The notes under the pieces were generated by a model. It saw only the letters and a list, made by a program, of their open reading frames with translations. It was not told where the DNA came from and made no database searches. A stretch of DNA of 64,000 bases from Tomocerus qinae (taxonomy: Eukaryota > Arthropoda > Collembola > Entomobryomorpha > Tomoceridae): positions 78,740,001 to 78,804,000 of the forward strand of contig CM034546.1 of assembly GCA_020055645.1 (NCBI GenBank). Direction: 5' to 3'. The position numbers and the translations under genes are program-made. Positions 12,516-25,224 of this stretch are shown here, piece after piece (within the stretch, counting starts at the first letter, position 1; each line of letters opens with the position of its first letter).

Positions 12516-12589
12516 CTTTCGTTTACCTATTTTTTAAAATAGATAGAAAAAATGGACCCGCAAGAATCGGTAGTTTTGTTAATGACTAA

Positions 12590-12960
12590 TGACGCATTCA
12601 ATGTGCTAGGCCACTGCTATGCTGTCCGACTCACGATTGAGTTCGAACCCTGCCATTTTTAATATAGTGAAGGGATTGCTTGCTTGGCTGAGGCTGAACT
12701 CTTGTGTTGTGTTAGAATGGGAGTATCTGTCTGGAGGACGGATGGATTAAACTCCTTGAATGCCGTAAAAAGCTACCTCACTTCTTAATAAAATGCCTAA
12801 TAATTTATTAGGCCAGTTGGCAAGAGCGCCTTCTCCTTGGAAAGGCGAATTGATAATGCTTAGCTCGATAAGTCTGTTAAAACTGAATAGGAGTCCACCT
12901 TTCTTTCATCTACAGAGAGAGACTTAGTCGTAAGTCATGGGTTGGAAACAGTGACTTACT
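12590..12960 (+). repeat. SINE-like repeat with tRNA-derived boxes
   Basis: GAGTTCGAACCCTGCC at about 12641-12656 fits a pol III B box, preceded by a B-box-spaced tRNA-like block (GTGCTAGGCCACTG, then CCGACTCACGATT). A second tRNA-like block follows (GGCCAGTTGGCAAGAGCG, then CTTGGAAAGGCG at about 12811-12848). No cloverleaf with paired acceptor stem was found, so this is not a functional tRNA. Confidence 0.5.
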
Positions 12961-12989
12961 TCTAATAACGCCAGTACTGAATCGGATTT

Positions 12990-14100
12990 GACATCTGATG
13001 AAACTATTTTACTGTCAAGAAAGTTTCTGTTTTTTCTGAAGAAAATGTCAACTCAAATGTTCAACGGTTCGTTTTGTGATGGAGCAGTTTGAATATGGTA
13101 TAATCCTTTTTAAAACCATTTTCAGCGAAAAGTCTTACTACCAACAATTATTTAAAGTTGTTTACCACATACTTTAGCCTTATATCGCACATCGGTTTTA
13201 CAGAAAATATACTTTAATCATGAAATTGGCTTAATTAAAGGACTTTTATTTCCCATTATTTAAATCATAGACTCCATTATAAACGATTTTCTAAAAAATA
13301 TCAAGAATGGTTTACTTTGAATTACGTGGTAGTATTCGTATTGTCGTATCATAATAACAATGCAGAATTACCCTGTCCTCACAGCGTACATTGCAAGTAA
13401 ATGCGTGTTGAGAATTTTTGAGCCAAAAGGCACTTAAATTTTATCTAATAAATAGCCAAAAACAAACAGAAATCTCAATCATAATATATTATGTAGATTC
13501 TTAAAGAATTACAAAATTTAAAAAAATGTATTTTATTTAACTCTGTAATTTTGGATATAATTATATATAGTATATACATGTATAATATTGGTTATATTTA
13601 TACAAGACTGTTGGTTTAAGGATTAGTCAACTCTGACGTCTAATGTCTAATACAGAGACTTCTATATTATGATTGTAGTAGAGCAGTTACTTGTTTACAG
13701 AAAACAGGCTTTAAGTGAAATTGGTTTAAATAATTTAATGATAGGGGATATTTGGAAACTTAATAATATTCAGTTAATTACCTTTAAATTCTGAAACCCA
13801 TTATAAACGATTGTCTTAAACTGAGGACAAAATACAAGATTGGGAGAATACTGGGTTACTAAAAATTCATACAAAAAATGAATAGGTATAGATATAGCAA
13901 AATGTAACTGCGTTTTGGCAGTTGTGGAAGTCATACACGTCATGCATCACATTGGAAATTTATTTTTCTACCTTTAAGAATTTTCACCAAGTTTTGATAC
14001 TATGAGCAATGTAAGATTGCAGAAGGCAATGTAATTAAAATCCAGATAGTTTACAAAGATGTAGCTTTGGACAGATCTCTATATTATAATTCCAGACTGA
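12990..14100. other. no gene seen
   Basis: AT-rich intergenic DNA without a convincing ORF or repeat. Confidence 0.5.
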
Positions 14101-14156
14101 GATAAACCAATAAATTTACCAACCTAACTATATATCTATGTATGTGTGGTAGGAGA

Positions 14157-14626
14157 CAGAGCTGAAAAAGTTCACTCGATTAGTTCGTTCGTTCGTTCAT
14201 TCCCAGATCAATAAGTTCGTTCGTTCGTTCCTTGCATTGAACGACGAAAGGAAAAGATCGTTCAGTTCGCGAACGTAAAACTCGATCAGTTCGTTCAGTT
14301 CGATCAAGTTCACTTGAATAACTAATACGTAATACTAAACATAGCACTATTTCGTACTTCTTTGCATATATATTGCGCGTAATTTCAAATAAAATGTCTG
14401 TTTATCAATCAAATAGCCACGATGGAACTATAAGTAAAGCAAATTAAGTTGAACTGAACTTGATGCTACTTTTTAAGTTCGATCGATCGTTCAGTAAAAA
14501 AAGTTCCAGTTCGTTCGTTCGTTCAACTGTCATGGCCGAAATCCTTCAACAGTTCGTTCGATCAGCTCAATTGAACTGAACGAACGAACTTATTTTCAGT
14601 TCTGAACTTGAACTTTTTCAGCTCTG
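14157..14626. mobile_element. hAT-like MITE with 8-bp target-site duplication
   Basis: Terminal inverted repeats CAGAGCTGAAAAAGTTCA at the left and its inverse at the right. The flanks carry a perfect 8-bp duplication GTAGGAGA (14149-14156 and 14627-14634). The interior is rich in GTTCGTTC and its complement, so the element folds back; it has no coding capacity. Confidence 0.9.
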
Positions 14627-14634
14627 GTAGGAGA

Positions 14635-14965
14635 GTCTATGTGACCTGCATTTATTGTGTAACGCAAAACCCCTTCCCCATCTGTAACGTAAACGCTGAC
14701 TGTAACACTTTTAGGTACCTCTTCCTCCCATCAACTGCACACGTAATATGTGCACGTTCCTTAAATGCAAAATAACAAAATGCGCATGCCCACTTCCTCT
14801 TCCATCAAAATGAGTTACCTCTAATTGACTCGAATTGTCAACAATCTCATCTGCGTGAAAAGTTTTCTGTTGTGACAAGTGGTGGAATTTTTGCAATTAT
14901 TTATAAATTTTGCTAATGGTTGCTGGATGCCTACCTTTCTAAATTTGCCAAATTATACTGGAAGC
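14635..14965. repeat. dispersed repeat (member 1), hit by the hAT-like MITE
   Basis: About 14627-14810 matches 30781-30950 in inverted orientation (CCTCCCATCAACT, GTGCACGTTCCTT, AAAATGCGCATGCCC). The end part GGATGCCTACCTTTCT matches AGATAGGCATCC at about 31040. The MITE at 14157 interrupted this copy. Confidence 0.65.
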
Positions 14966-14979
14966 CTAGTAATTAATAA

Positions 14980-16880
14980 TTAATAATAATTATCCACAAT
15001 AAAGTAATAGAAATAACTCGCCTAGTGAAATCGCACCCACAAGAAACCTTTAGGCGGCTTTCAATTTCAGATACCAAATTATTCGGACAGAATGAACACT
15101 TAGATTGATGATTATTTACTTCCAGTCCTACGACCATTATGTTAGTAATGTTTTCTGACAAATTTTTGCGGAAATGACAACGAAGCTCTAACAAATGTTG
15201 CATGCGTATGAGGTCTGAGTTTGTTTGTGCTTGAACCTGCGACATACACTTTCAGTGAGTGATATGTAAAGTGACGTTGCTAAATATATGCAAGGCCAAG
15301 TTAAAATGTACCAAGAAACTACAATTCATGTCAGAAATTGTTGCCATTCAAATTGCACATTTTTCAAAGTCCCAGCAAATGTTACCTCTTGCAGTATTTT
15401 TAAGTCTAAATATGTGTTACCACAAACTACCTGTGCACCTTGGCAGCAATCCAACAAACAATGAACATTTTAGGGGTTTATTAATCGAAAGATATCCTAA
15501 AACATTGTATTTTCAGTGAAAATGTTAATTGGTTGCAACAGCTTATTCATGCATTTATTTGAAAATCGCACTTTTCCCTTTCCGACCGACCGAAAAATGG
15601 AAGGTTATCTATTTTTGCCGTATTTAGATAAAGACCCACTTCTGGCTTTTGCTGCTTCCACTATCGGTCTTTCACAGTTCTATAGAGTGACCAGGCCACG
15701 CTGAAGGTGCAAATTACATCATTTCATAATTATAATCAATATTCAAACCTTTCTATAAATCTAACAGTAAGTATCTTATATGCATTTATTAATTATTTAT
15801 TTTCATTATCCGTAAAAAATTAAATCCAACAATAACAACAATAATAATGTACAGCCTTGGTTTCAGATAGAAATATTATAATAAAATATAATGCATAGTG
15901 AGCATTTTTACATTTTTAGTCTCAACCTTAAGATGCATGTTGGACATTTTCGGTGTCAACTTGAATATCGTAATATTGGCCATTTCATACCTTCAGATGA
16001 CAATCAGACAAAAAACTAATAATTTTATCATTTCCCATACAAAATCTTAAATTCCATGTTCATAATCTCTAGCAGAGGCACCGGTTAACTTTGCAATGCG
16101 GTTAAAGTTGCATTTTTTTCTTTTCAATTTTCTCTTACAAAAATGTACCTTGGGAACTGAAAGGCGTGAAAGGGAAATAAAATGATTGAATATCATGAAA
16201 ATATCTGCAGATTGAATTGATACATGTTTTAGCCAATCAAGCCAACCTTGTGCCAATCAGTTTTAAATGTGTGTTTTTAAAATTCAACGGGATAAGTTAA
16301 TCTTTCAAATTAGCAAAATAATTGAGTCAATTAGATTATTATTTTTGTCAGTATTGCATTTATTAACAATTGTTTAAAGGATTTTTCCATATTGCAGATC
16401 ACAAATGTTGCGTAATTTTCGAAAGATCATCCGAAGCTAAATTAGTGAAATAACTTTGATCAATTGCAGTTTAAATTGACGTTGACATTAAGAGGTTCAA
16501 ATAATTAATCTAAAATAAAAATGCTTTCTTTACTTATAATGTTACAAATAATTTATAGTTTTCCATTACACTAAAACGTGTGAAATGATATTGTAATGTA
16601 TATTATAATGAAGCCAAAGAGAAGTTGTGCAATATCCAGGACGTATTTCCATTTATCTTAAGTCCATACTTTCATAGGATCTTACCAGATCACAAATTTC
16701 TTCTAAATAAAAAATTAGTGTTTATATTATATTATGGTTTAATATTGTTTAACACGTTATAACAATTTACTTAGCCATTTGTAATAATAGCAATTATATC
16801 GGTCGGTTGAATTGTAAAAAGTAAAAGTTAAACATGACTAATTATTTCACAATGTTGAAATAAGCAAATGATTTGAATAT
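14980..16880. other. no gene supported
   Basis: Several short ORFs on both strands (longest about 90 codons). Codon pattern, splice sites and family resemblance do not support any of them. A small Cys-containing minus ORF at 14973-15245 and a plus ORF at 15259-15519 were considered and left out. Confidence 0.4.
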
Positions 16881-16924
16881 TATGTAAAAGTACTAAATAA
16901 CGTGTGGTATAATGTAATTCAAAC

Positions 16925-17185
16925 CTGCACAGCGTTTGCAATCAATTTCTTGCAATATTTTACACAGAGTCAACACATTTGCATCAGAGCCAGCACAACC
17001 TTTCCAGGTTTTAATTAAATCAGCGGCAATAGAAGAGAATGCGGCGTGGGAGTTGTCTTTCTTTTCTAAATCTCGAATAATTGAGCTTTTCAAGTTTGCA
17101 GCCACGCAAAACAATTTCCAGTTGCTAGAGAAGTTGTAATCATCGGCCAGAATACTTATAATTTTGAAATCTGTAACTTCCATTT
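16925..17185 (-). CDS. Death-domain exon (partial gene or pseudogene)
   Basis: A 261-bp exon flanked by acceptor TTTCCAG and donor GTTTGA encodes a Death-domain fold: ISILADDYNFSSNWKLFCVA, then SSIIRDLEKKDNS, then DLIKTWKGCAGSDANV and the last helix ending DCKRCAG. Length and both phases are identical to exon 2 of the complete gene at 50167-51790, so the two are paralogues. I could not find convincing partners for its other five exons. The position matching exon 1 seems to lack the ATG (ATT instead). It is therefore either an orphan exon of a decayed gene or part of a diverged one. Confidence 0.65.
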
Positions 17186-17229
17186 CTGGAAATTCACTTT
17201 CAGTGGATTGCAAACTACTAAAATGTTTT

Positions 17230-18355
17230 GATTATTTAATTATAGGTAGATTTTTAGTAGCTATCTTTGAAAGATTATAATATTATTTACTTGCTGAAAC
17301 AAAATGTTAAACTTGAGGAAAATGACACCAAGACCAAGGTTTTATAAGATTACTGTCAAGGAAAATATTTTAAATTCCTAGGTTTCCTCATTCTTTGGAA
17401 AACTATAAATTAAATAACATTAAAGATGGGAATTTGGTCAACTACGTGAATTTTCGACATAAAAATGTTTTTCTGTATTAAAAACCAATTAACACAACAT
17501 AAAGCTTAATGTCTAAAATGTCTGGCATTAGGCCTAAAGACGAGTCTTTTTAAAGCCTAGGCATTAAGTCTAATGCCTGAATTTTGCCAGGCATTAGGCT
17601 TAATTCCTGGTATTTATTGCCTGATCTCTATATAATAAAATTATTTCTTCCTATGTTGCAGGTAACTATCTATGTATCTATCTATGCCATGGACAATGCG
17701 GCATTTTGTTGCAATGCACATGCGCGTATACAATACATGTTTCATAAAACAAGGAAGTCCAATATGGGTTAACATTAGCTTATTTCGAAATTAGACAATG
17801 ATAATATGCATAATTATTTTGAAATTCAACAATGGTACTGGGTGCCTATATTATATACTACAACCACATAACAACAAAAGAGCTTAGGATAGGTGAGTAC
17901 TAGTCTTTACTCTACATAAAGATAAAGTGGGGCATGCGTATGGGATTCTTTCATTATTCTTGAATAAATGTTTGTATCTATGTCCGTAATATTTTGTAAT
18001 TAATGAGTAAGGGTAATATTTTGTAATTTATCAGTACTGAGTCCAATCAAGGGTCTATGAAATTCGGGCCAATGCGCAGTCGCTAGAAATTTACTGATGT
18101 CAACATTTTCTAGCACACTTTGTGTGCTGGGATTCAACTAGTAAACTATAATAACTTAAGATCTAAATTTTTCCAATTGTCTCTGAGTGAATCAATGTTA
18201 TAACTCATTGGCAGTGTAAAGACCTATGAAAATATGGAAACTGACAATAAATTGCAATTACAATTAATGCCTAGGCTTTAAGCGGCCTAATACCGGGTAT
18301 TTTTGGGCATTAGGCCTAATGCCTGAATTCACTTATTGCCGCTAACACATATACC
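17230..18355. repeat. intergenic DNA with scattered repeat fragments
   Basis: 17600-17890 holds a piece related to the dispersed repeat at 31080-31160 (a GCGGCATTTTGTTGCAATGC-like block). Palindromic GCCTAGGCATTAGGCCTAATGCC-like motifs lie at about 17520-17610 and 18270-18330. No gene found. Confidence 0.4.
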
Positions 18356-18564
18356 AATGTGAATAGAAATCATGGCAACCCTTTTACCCTTTCCCCATAC
18401 AACGTGAAGACAATAGAACATTTTGCCCTCTTTCTGCAGCCAGTTTGAAATCATTAGGACACCATCTAAGGGGAAAACTGGGTGCAGTAAGACTAGTCTT
18501 TGGTACACTGCAAATTCTCCAAGATTGAACTGAGGAAGTTAGTTTAACACTGCGAATAATATTA

Positions 18565-18846
18565 ATGAGTAGAATGGCAAGTTGTGTGATCAGTTTCTGT
18601 CTGAACAATCAGCGAAACATCAAATACAATGGCAAACCGCATGTAACCTTCCACAGGTTCCCTAAAAATGAAGTCATGAAAAGGAAATGGATATCTATTT
18701 GCAAAATTACAAATAAGGAACCTCGTTATTGTGTAATGCTAAGGTATGCTCGGAGCATTTTCTTCAAAAGGACTTATGGACGTACTATGAATTTAACGAA
18801 GCAAACCTACTCCGACACAAAAAATTCCGAGTTAGCTTTGAAATAA
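18565..18846 (+). pseudogene. THAP zinc-finger fragment, left arm
   Basis: CVISFCLNNQRN, VTFHRFPKNEVMKRKW and CKITNKEPRY follow the THAP C2CH pattern (C-x3-C, later C-x2-H). A one-base loss after CCTCGTTA shifts the frame before the VCSEHF motif, which is intact only in the other arm. THAP domains bind DNA and are common in P-element-like transposases and domesticated factors; no transposase core is attached here. Confidence 0.7.
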
Positions 18847-19359
18847 AAATTAGAATAGATTTAATAGCCATTTCTGCCTTTGTCATTTCAAAATTCAAGG
18901 TAGTCTATTTGAAACTTGAGTCAACGAGATCCCGCTGCCTAAATCCAGCCGAGTTAATTATCCTTAGACCTCCGGAAGCAGTATTCTTAATGGAACTGTA
19001 GATTCCGTGCTTCGTATCTCTTAAATCCGGGACAATATCTGAACGTCCCCTCCCCTAATCAAGGGGGTCGTCGTGAACGAAATTTATGAAATTGTACGCT
19101 TGGAAGCGTGAGATTCAAATACGAAAGCAAGTAATCAACTTGACTTCCTCACATGCCAAATAAATCCGAATGATCTGACCTGCTGTTTCAAAATGGGTAT
19201 GTCGCTGGCATTTCCTTATATTTTAATTGTCTTTCATCATGGTTAATATTGTCCTAATATTTTAGTGGTTGGTTGTACTTAAAAAATGTTTAATATGTAT
19301 TTAGGTGGCCACTTTTCATATTTAAAGGAACTGTTGAGTATTCGGGAAATCAGAATGAT

Positions 19360-19672
19360 TGAATTTAAGCAGCAGGATTTCAATTCCTCCGTTTCCTCAA
19401 ATCCCGTTTCCTCCAAGGTGCCACATAACGTATTATCCGTTTCCTCCAAACTTAATAAAATACCTTAACATTCTTTACCCCGTCACTATGTTTGCCTCTT
19501 TTTGCTGACCTAACCTAATAAAAATGTTACTTGTTTTTTATGTTTATTTTTTATTAGATTGGGCCAGAAAAGAGGCAAAAATAGTTACGGGAGGCAATAG
19601 ATATAATAATAGGTAATGTGGCATTTTGGAGGAAACGGAGGAAATGAGATACCACTGCCTAAATTCAGCCAA
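19360..19672. mobile_element. foldback/MITE of the GCAGCGGGATCTCG family
   Basis: The arms pair GAATTTAAGCAGCAGGATTT at the left with ATACCACTGCCTAAATTC at the right, then TTCCTCCGTTTCCTC with GAGGAAACGGAGGAA, and TTTGCCTCTTTT with AAAAGAGGCAAA around the centre. Non-coding. Relatives at 23360-23684 and 56507-56834 share the termini. Confidence 0.75.
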
Positions 19673-19921
19673 TGCAATGAGGATATTGATTTTAGTCATA
19701 GTACGTCCATAAGCTTGAAAGTCCTTTGGAAGAAAATGCTCCGAGCATACCTTAGCATTACACAAGTAACGAGGTTCCTTATTTGTAATTTTGCAAATAG
19801 ATATCCATTTCCTTTTCATGACTTCATTTTTAGGGAACCTGTGGAAGGTTACATGCGGTTTGCCATTGTATTTGATGTTTCGCTGATTGTTCAGACAGAA
19901 ACTGATCACACAACTTGTCAT
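19544..19921 (-). pseudogene. THAP zinc-finger fragment, right arm
   Basis: Same domain as the left arm but in frame through VCSEHFLPKDF, so the zinc ligands C, C, C and H are all present. After the domain the frame runs into the foldback sequence and ends; the C-terminal half of any host protein or transposase is missing. Its start (ATGACAAGTTGTG) corresponds to ATGGCAAGTTGTG in the left arm. Confidence 0.65.
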
Positions 19922-20139
19922 TCTATACTCAATAATATTATTCGCAGTGTTAAACTAACTTCCTCAGTTCAATCTTGGAGAATTTGCAGTGTACCAAAGA
20001 CTAGTCTTACTGCACCCAGTTTTCCCCTTAGATGATGTCCTAATGATTTCAAACTGGCTGCAGAAAGAGGGCAAAATGTTCTATTGTCTTCACGTTGTAT
20101 GGGGAAAGGGTAAAAGGGTTGCCATGATTTCTATTCACG

Positions 20140-20550
20140 TTGACATATACCATAAGAGGAAACCATGAAGAAATGGCACATGCAAGAGTATCCACATCAA
20201 GGTTAAGAATTTTCAACACGTCACGTCATTTATTAATAGATATTAAGGTTAGTTAAACTAATTATTTAAACTTTATTCTTTCAACTCCATCTTGTATACA
20301 TGGTTGTAAGACTCAGTTATAAAACTAACGTGTATATTAACTGTTCTATCTAATTGTAAATAATACATTTTACCCTTATCGATTATTTTATCAGGAAGCA
20401 GTTAAAGAAAAGTGAAGCGGAAACACGTAATATATAATCTAGGTGTATATGCATGTGCATAATTCCACTCGACTCATCGATAATCATGTCGTGGATTCAT
20501 ATTAGCTATTACATATATATTATTTATTTTTTAATAAATTGGTTTATTAA
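20140..20550. other. no gene seen
   Basis: Probably the 3' flank of the minus-strand ionotropic-receptor-like gene; AT-rich, without clear features. Confidence 0.5.
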
Positions 20551-20555
20551 TGATA

Positions 20556-22469
20556 TTATCCATGTTGGGGTTGTAAGCTAAAGACCTCGTCGCGGCGAAT
20601 GCATAGGCCATTTAGTTTCTCCTTTATCTTAGTGAAAATCTTAAATTTTAGGTACCATATGACTTCACATGCCAAAGCTAGGGACGAGACAGCTATTAAA
20701 TATCCATATAAAATGAAAATGGTGTGAATCTTCATATCCAGACTTACGGCGACGGCTTCAGAACTCTCAAATATTTGCCGTGAGTTCAAAACATAATATT
20801 TAAAAGTCAACATAAATTGTTGATACTGGAACCACATTTCTAAAAGCCCAACTTCCATCATTAATTGTAAAAACTTTGGATACTTTTGTCGGAAAGTGTC
20901 AATGAAGATCCAAAATTCAGGCATTATCACTCCTGTGCTCTCTATTGTTGGTTTACACTTAATGTCAGGATTTTTTTGTTTAGCCCTGACTTGAGTTTGA
21001 ACAATGGAATGCAGGTCTGATAGCATAAACAATTTGCTCTTTGTGTCGAGGACTCTATTTAAACTTAAATTATAATGGTCGATCTTCAACGAAGAGTCCC
21101 GAGGATTCGTTGATAGGGAAATGCTTTTATTCATCCTCCAAAGTAGATGATATTTTAAGAATACCGTAGTTACATCAGATACTAAATCATTTCTTTCATC
21201 GTTAAACTGCGCCAGTTTGAAATCCTTTTCAATCAGCTCTGAAAAGTTTTGAAATTGGTATTTATCAAAGGGGACTATCACTTCCCCTGTTATATATGTT
21301 TCATATAGTGTAGAAATTATAAAACACGCTAAAACTGCTACTACGCTAAAAATGCTTTTGCTATTTAAGTCAGTAGATTGGCGAAAAATAAATGTAATTG
21401 TTGTCAAAATTACAAGTTCAAGTTTTCTAAGTAGTTTAAGACGGCTATAGGATTGATATACTACAAGTAAAAATGATGAAGGAAGAAGACAAAAAATTAA
21501 GAGCCAGCATAAATCGTCAAAAGTATTTTGGACTAAAGCTGATAGTGGTACGTCTAAGAACGAATCCTTATCTTCGCAGTAAAAAGGAATCTCTTCGTGA
21601 TCCCGAGGCATAAATGTTGCTGTATGCAATCTGTACGTGTAAACATTTCGAAATCGCGAAGATAAAAATAATTTTCCACAAATTAGTAAATCTCGTTTCA
21701 ATCCACTCCTTATTATAGACTCCCTTACGGCATAGATAGCAGTAAAATTATACTTTTCCGCCATCATTTCAACCGCTTTGTGCAATTCTGTACACTTTGC
21801 TCCTAATTTTGCAACTTTATAGTTCGATTCTTTGCATTGCACAAACCTTTTGATTAAATCAGAGAGCATAAATGTATCAATTGCCGCAACTGGGCAGCTG
21901 TGGAGATGATTATTGAGATCATGCCAAATGTGCTCCCAATTTTCAATTTGCTCATTATTTAAAGGCACTTTTGTCCGTTTTTGTTGGTACAAAGAATCTA
22001 TGAGTATCAGATGTTGAAATTTATTTTTAACTAACAAAATAAACATTGGAGCCACGAGATCGTACTTAAGAAAAAATGTAAATGCTGGATGCATTTTGGA
22101 CTCTTTTATTCCCATTATTAAAATGAACTTCGACGTTGGTCGATTTACTTCTTGGCCAAAGTATTGGACCAAACTCTGCATAGACATATCAGGAGACACA
22201 ATTATGTTGATATTACACATGCTATTGGTCAGGTCCATCGGTCTGTTTTCATCTCGACCGAAATGAGATTTATTGTAGTTTGACTTAGCAAGGGTCCAAG
22301 GCTGTGAATTTTGATTTGCCAAAAGAAATAATTGTCCCCATTCTGAATTCTTAAAGCTGACAACATTGAAATCACAGTTTTTGAAGTACGATAAATTCCT
22401 AATGCAAATTACACTAGTTATGCTACCTATGAAGTGTAAGGTTAAAAGAATAGTTTGCAACATTTTCAT
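20556..22469 (-). CDS. divergent ionotropic receptor (iGluR-related chemoreceptor)
   Basis: A single uninterrupted exon encodes 637 residues from the ATG at 22469, chosen because it opens a signal peptide (MKMLQTILLTLHFIGSIT). The longer ORF (to 22751) adds 94 residues without such a start. Layout: long extracellular part, TM1 at about residues 317-337 (LCWLLIFCLLPSSFLLVVYQ), a loop, TM2 at about 373-390 (FSVVAVLACFIISTLYETY), the short S2-like segment starting EVIVPFDKYQFQNFSEL, and a last TM near the C-terminus (YGYLIAVSSLALACEVIWYL). This is the ligand-gated channel order of divergent arthropod IRs; intronless genes are common among these. Canonical glutamate-binding R/T/D residues are not evident. 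Likely an odour or taste receptor subunit. Confidence 0.75.
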   Translation of the reverse strand: MKMLQTILLTLHFIGSITSVICIRNLSYFKNCDFNVVSFKNSEWGQLFLLANQNSQPWTLAKSNYNKSHFGRDENRPMDLTNSMCNINIIVSPDMSMQSLVQYFGQEVNRPTSKFILIMGIKESKMHPAFTFFLKYDLVAPMFILLVKNKFQHLILIDSLYQQKRTKVPLNNEQIENWEHIWHDLNNHLHSCPVAAIDTFMLSDLIKRFVQCKESNYKVAKLGAKCTELHKAVEMMAEKYNFTAIYAVRESIIRSGLKRDLLICGKLFLSSRFRNVYTYRLHTATFMPRDHEEIPFYCEDKDSFLDVPLSALVQNTFDDLCWLLIFCLLPSSFLLVVYQSYSRLKLLRKLELVILTTITFIFRQSTDLNSKSIFSVVAVLACFIISTLYETYITGEVIVPFDKYQFQNFSELIEKDFKLAQFNDERNDLVSDVTTVFLKYHLLWRMNKSISLSTNPRDSSLKIDHYNLSLNRVLDTKSKLFMLSDLHSIVQTQVRAKQKNPDIKCKPTIESTGVIMPEFWIFIDTFRQKYPKFLQLMMEVGLLEMWFQYQQFMLTFKYYVLNSRQIFESSEAVAVSLDMKIHTIFILYGYLIAVSSLALACEVIWYLKFKIFTKIKEKLNGLCIRRDEVFSLQPQHG

Positions 22470-23355
22470 TTTATATTCCAATTTTAACGCTGATTGACTA
22501 AAAAATATTACAACTACTACGCGTAGGATCTCAGGCTTGTGATTACTAGCAAGTTTTACATTAATTTGTATTGTAGTTTTGTTTCCTACAGCTAAACTGT
22601 ATCTTACCAAAGTATAACTCAAATAGAAAATAAATACATTGAGATTTTCTATACTTTTAAATAACCTTGAAAGAATTGTGGCAATGAAGCCTAGAATAGG
22701 ATAGCAATATTGAATGTGTGGATTGCGACGCCATTTGACTAAATAATTCAAATGCGTAGGTGTCTTCCTGGTTTGGTTACTGGGCTAACCCGTCCGCCAT
22801 CCACCAAACAATTCCGGTGAGACTAATGAAACGGGGCCTGGAGTCATACAGATATTATATCAATACATCATTTATATCCCAATAACATTTTCTAACTAAT
22901 ACCGCAATTGACACAGTAATACAATTCAATGTGCTAAGTCTAATTTTCCTTCCAGTATTAGATCAGGCCAAAAATGCCGGAATGCAGAATGGTAATAATA
23001 TTATTATTTAAGTCATTCAGATTGAAACCCAAACACAAATAACTTGATGCTATAATACGTGGTCATTTGATAAGACATTTGTGCCAGCAAAATGATGTTC
23101 ACAATAGTTTCATGTCTTCGAGAAATGTAGAACATCATGCAAGGAGGGTACGTACCGTACCTAACCAAGCAATAGTTGCATTTTTGCACGCTCAATTTAC
23201 CTCTCCCTCTGACCGTACCAAGTGAGACCACTTCCCACTAACAACAACAGATGAAAAAGAGCGCGACTAACGCTCTAATTTTAATTAATTGATATTCAAC
23301 ATTCATTCAGTGCGTGCAGAAAGCGTTTTACAAATAAAAACAAGTTTTTGTGCGC
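22470..23355. other. no gene seen; putative upstream region of the ionotropic receptor
   Basis: An open frame continues upstream of the chosen IR start but reads as unconstrained sequence. TGGGCTAACCCGTCCGCC near 22780 looks repeat-derived. No long ORF otherwise. Confidence 0.4.
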
Positions 23356-23359
23356 ATTG

Positions 23360-23684
23360 TGAATTTAGGCAGCGACATCTCCATGCTTCAATTGCCCCTG
23401 TTGCCCCCTTCCCGGTTGCCCCTAGTTTAGCCACTTAACCTATTACCTTAATATATTTCCCCCTGTTGCCTCCCATCACTTTTTTTGCTTTTTTGACCTA
23501 GTCTAATAAAAAATAAACTGTTTTATTGTTAAAGCTTAACAAACAAATAACATGTTTAGTTCTAATTAGGTTAGGTCAAAAAGGATACTGACACGAGGCA
23601 AACTACAAAGATATAGGTGGTTAAACAAGGGGCAACGGGGGAGGGGGTAATTGAGGCAACGAGATCTCGCTGTACTAAATTCAG
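23360..23684. mobile_element. foldback/MITE, GCAGCGGGATCTCG family
   Basis: The left end GAATTTAGGCAGCGACATCTC is inverted at the right as GAGATCTCGCTGTACTAAATTC. Inner arms pair over TTGCCCC/GGGGCAA and the C/T-rich versus G/A-rich segments; TAACCTATTACCTTAATATA is shared with the element at 56507-56834. Non-coding. Confidence 0.75.
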
Positions 23685-23775
23685 CCCACATTGTTGTCTA
23701 AAAACTTTCGCGTTTTTGTGGCCATTGCGGTGAGAAAATTAAAATTTCTTGTTAAAGTAAAGCAAGTACTGACTG

Positions 23776-25218
<1,443 letters not shown>

Positions 25219-25224
25219 GATGAG

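Larger units (their letters stand above)
18359..20138. repeat. large palindrome: two inverted THAP-encoding arms of about 430 bp
   Basis: 18359-18788 and 19698-20138 are inverted copies, matching from GTGAATAGAAATCATGGCAA through to GGACGTACTATGA. They differ by small indels: one base near 18730 and a short gap after AAAGGAC. The spacer of about 0.9 kb contains a second foldback (19360-19672) and an end fragment of the same foldback family at 18920-18950. Confidence 0.9.

Noticed and set aside
12590..12660. Possible tRNA gene
   Set aside because: A B-box is present but no acceptor stem or complete cloverleaf could be paired; SINE-like is more likely.
14973..15245. 90-codon minus ORF with several Cys
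   Set aside because: No convincing splice partner, no paralogue in the window and no recognisable motif.
15259..15704. Two plus ORFs of 86 and 62 codons
   Set aside because: One short stretch (SNPTNNEHF) looks like part of the Death-domain protein at 50-51 kb, but strand and context do not fit; judged coincidence.
22470..22751. 94-residue N-terminal extension of the ionotropic-receptor-like protein
   Set aside because: The ATG at 22469 begins a clear signal peptide; the extension would bury it and shows no conserved pattern.
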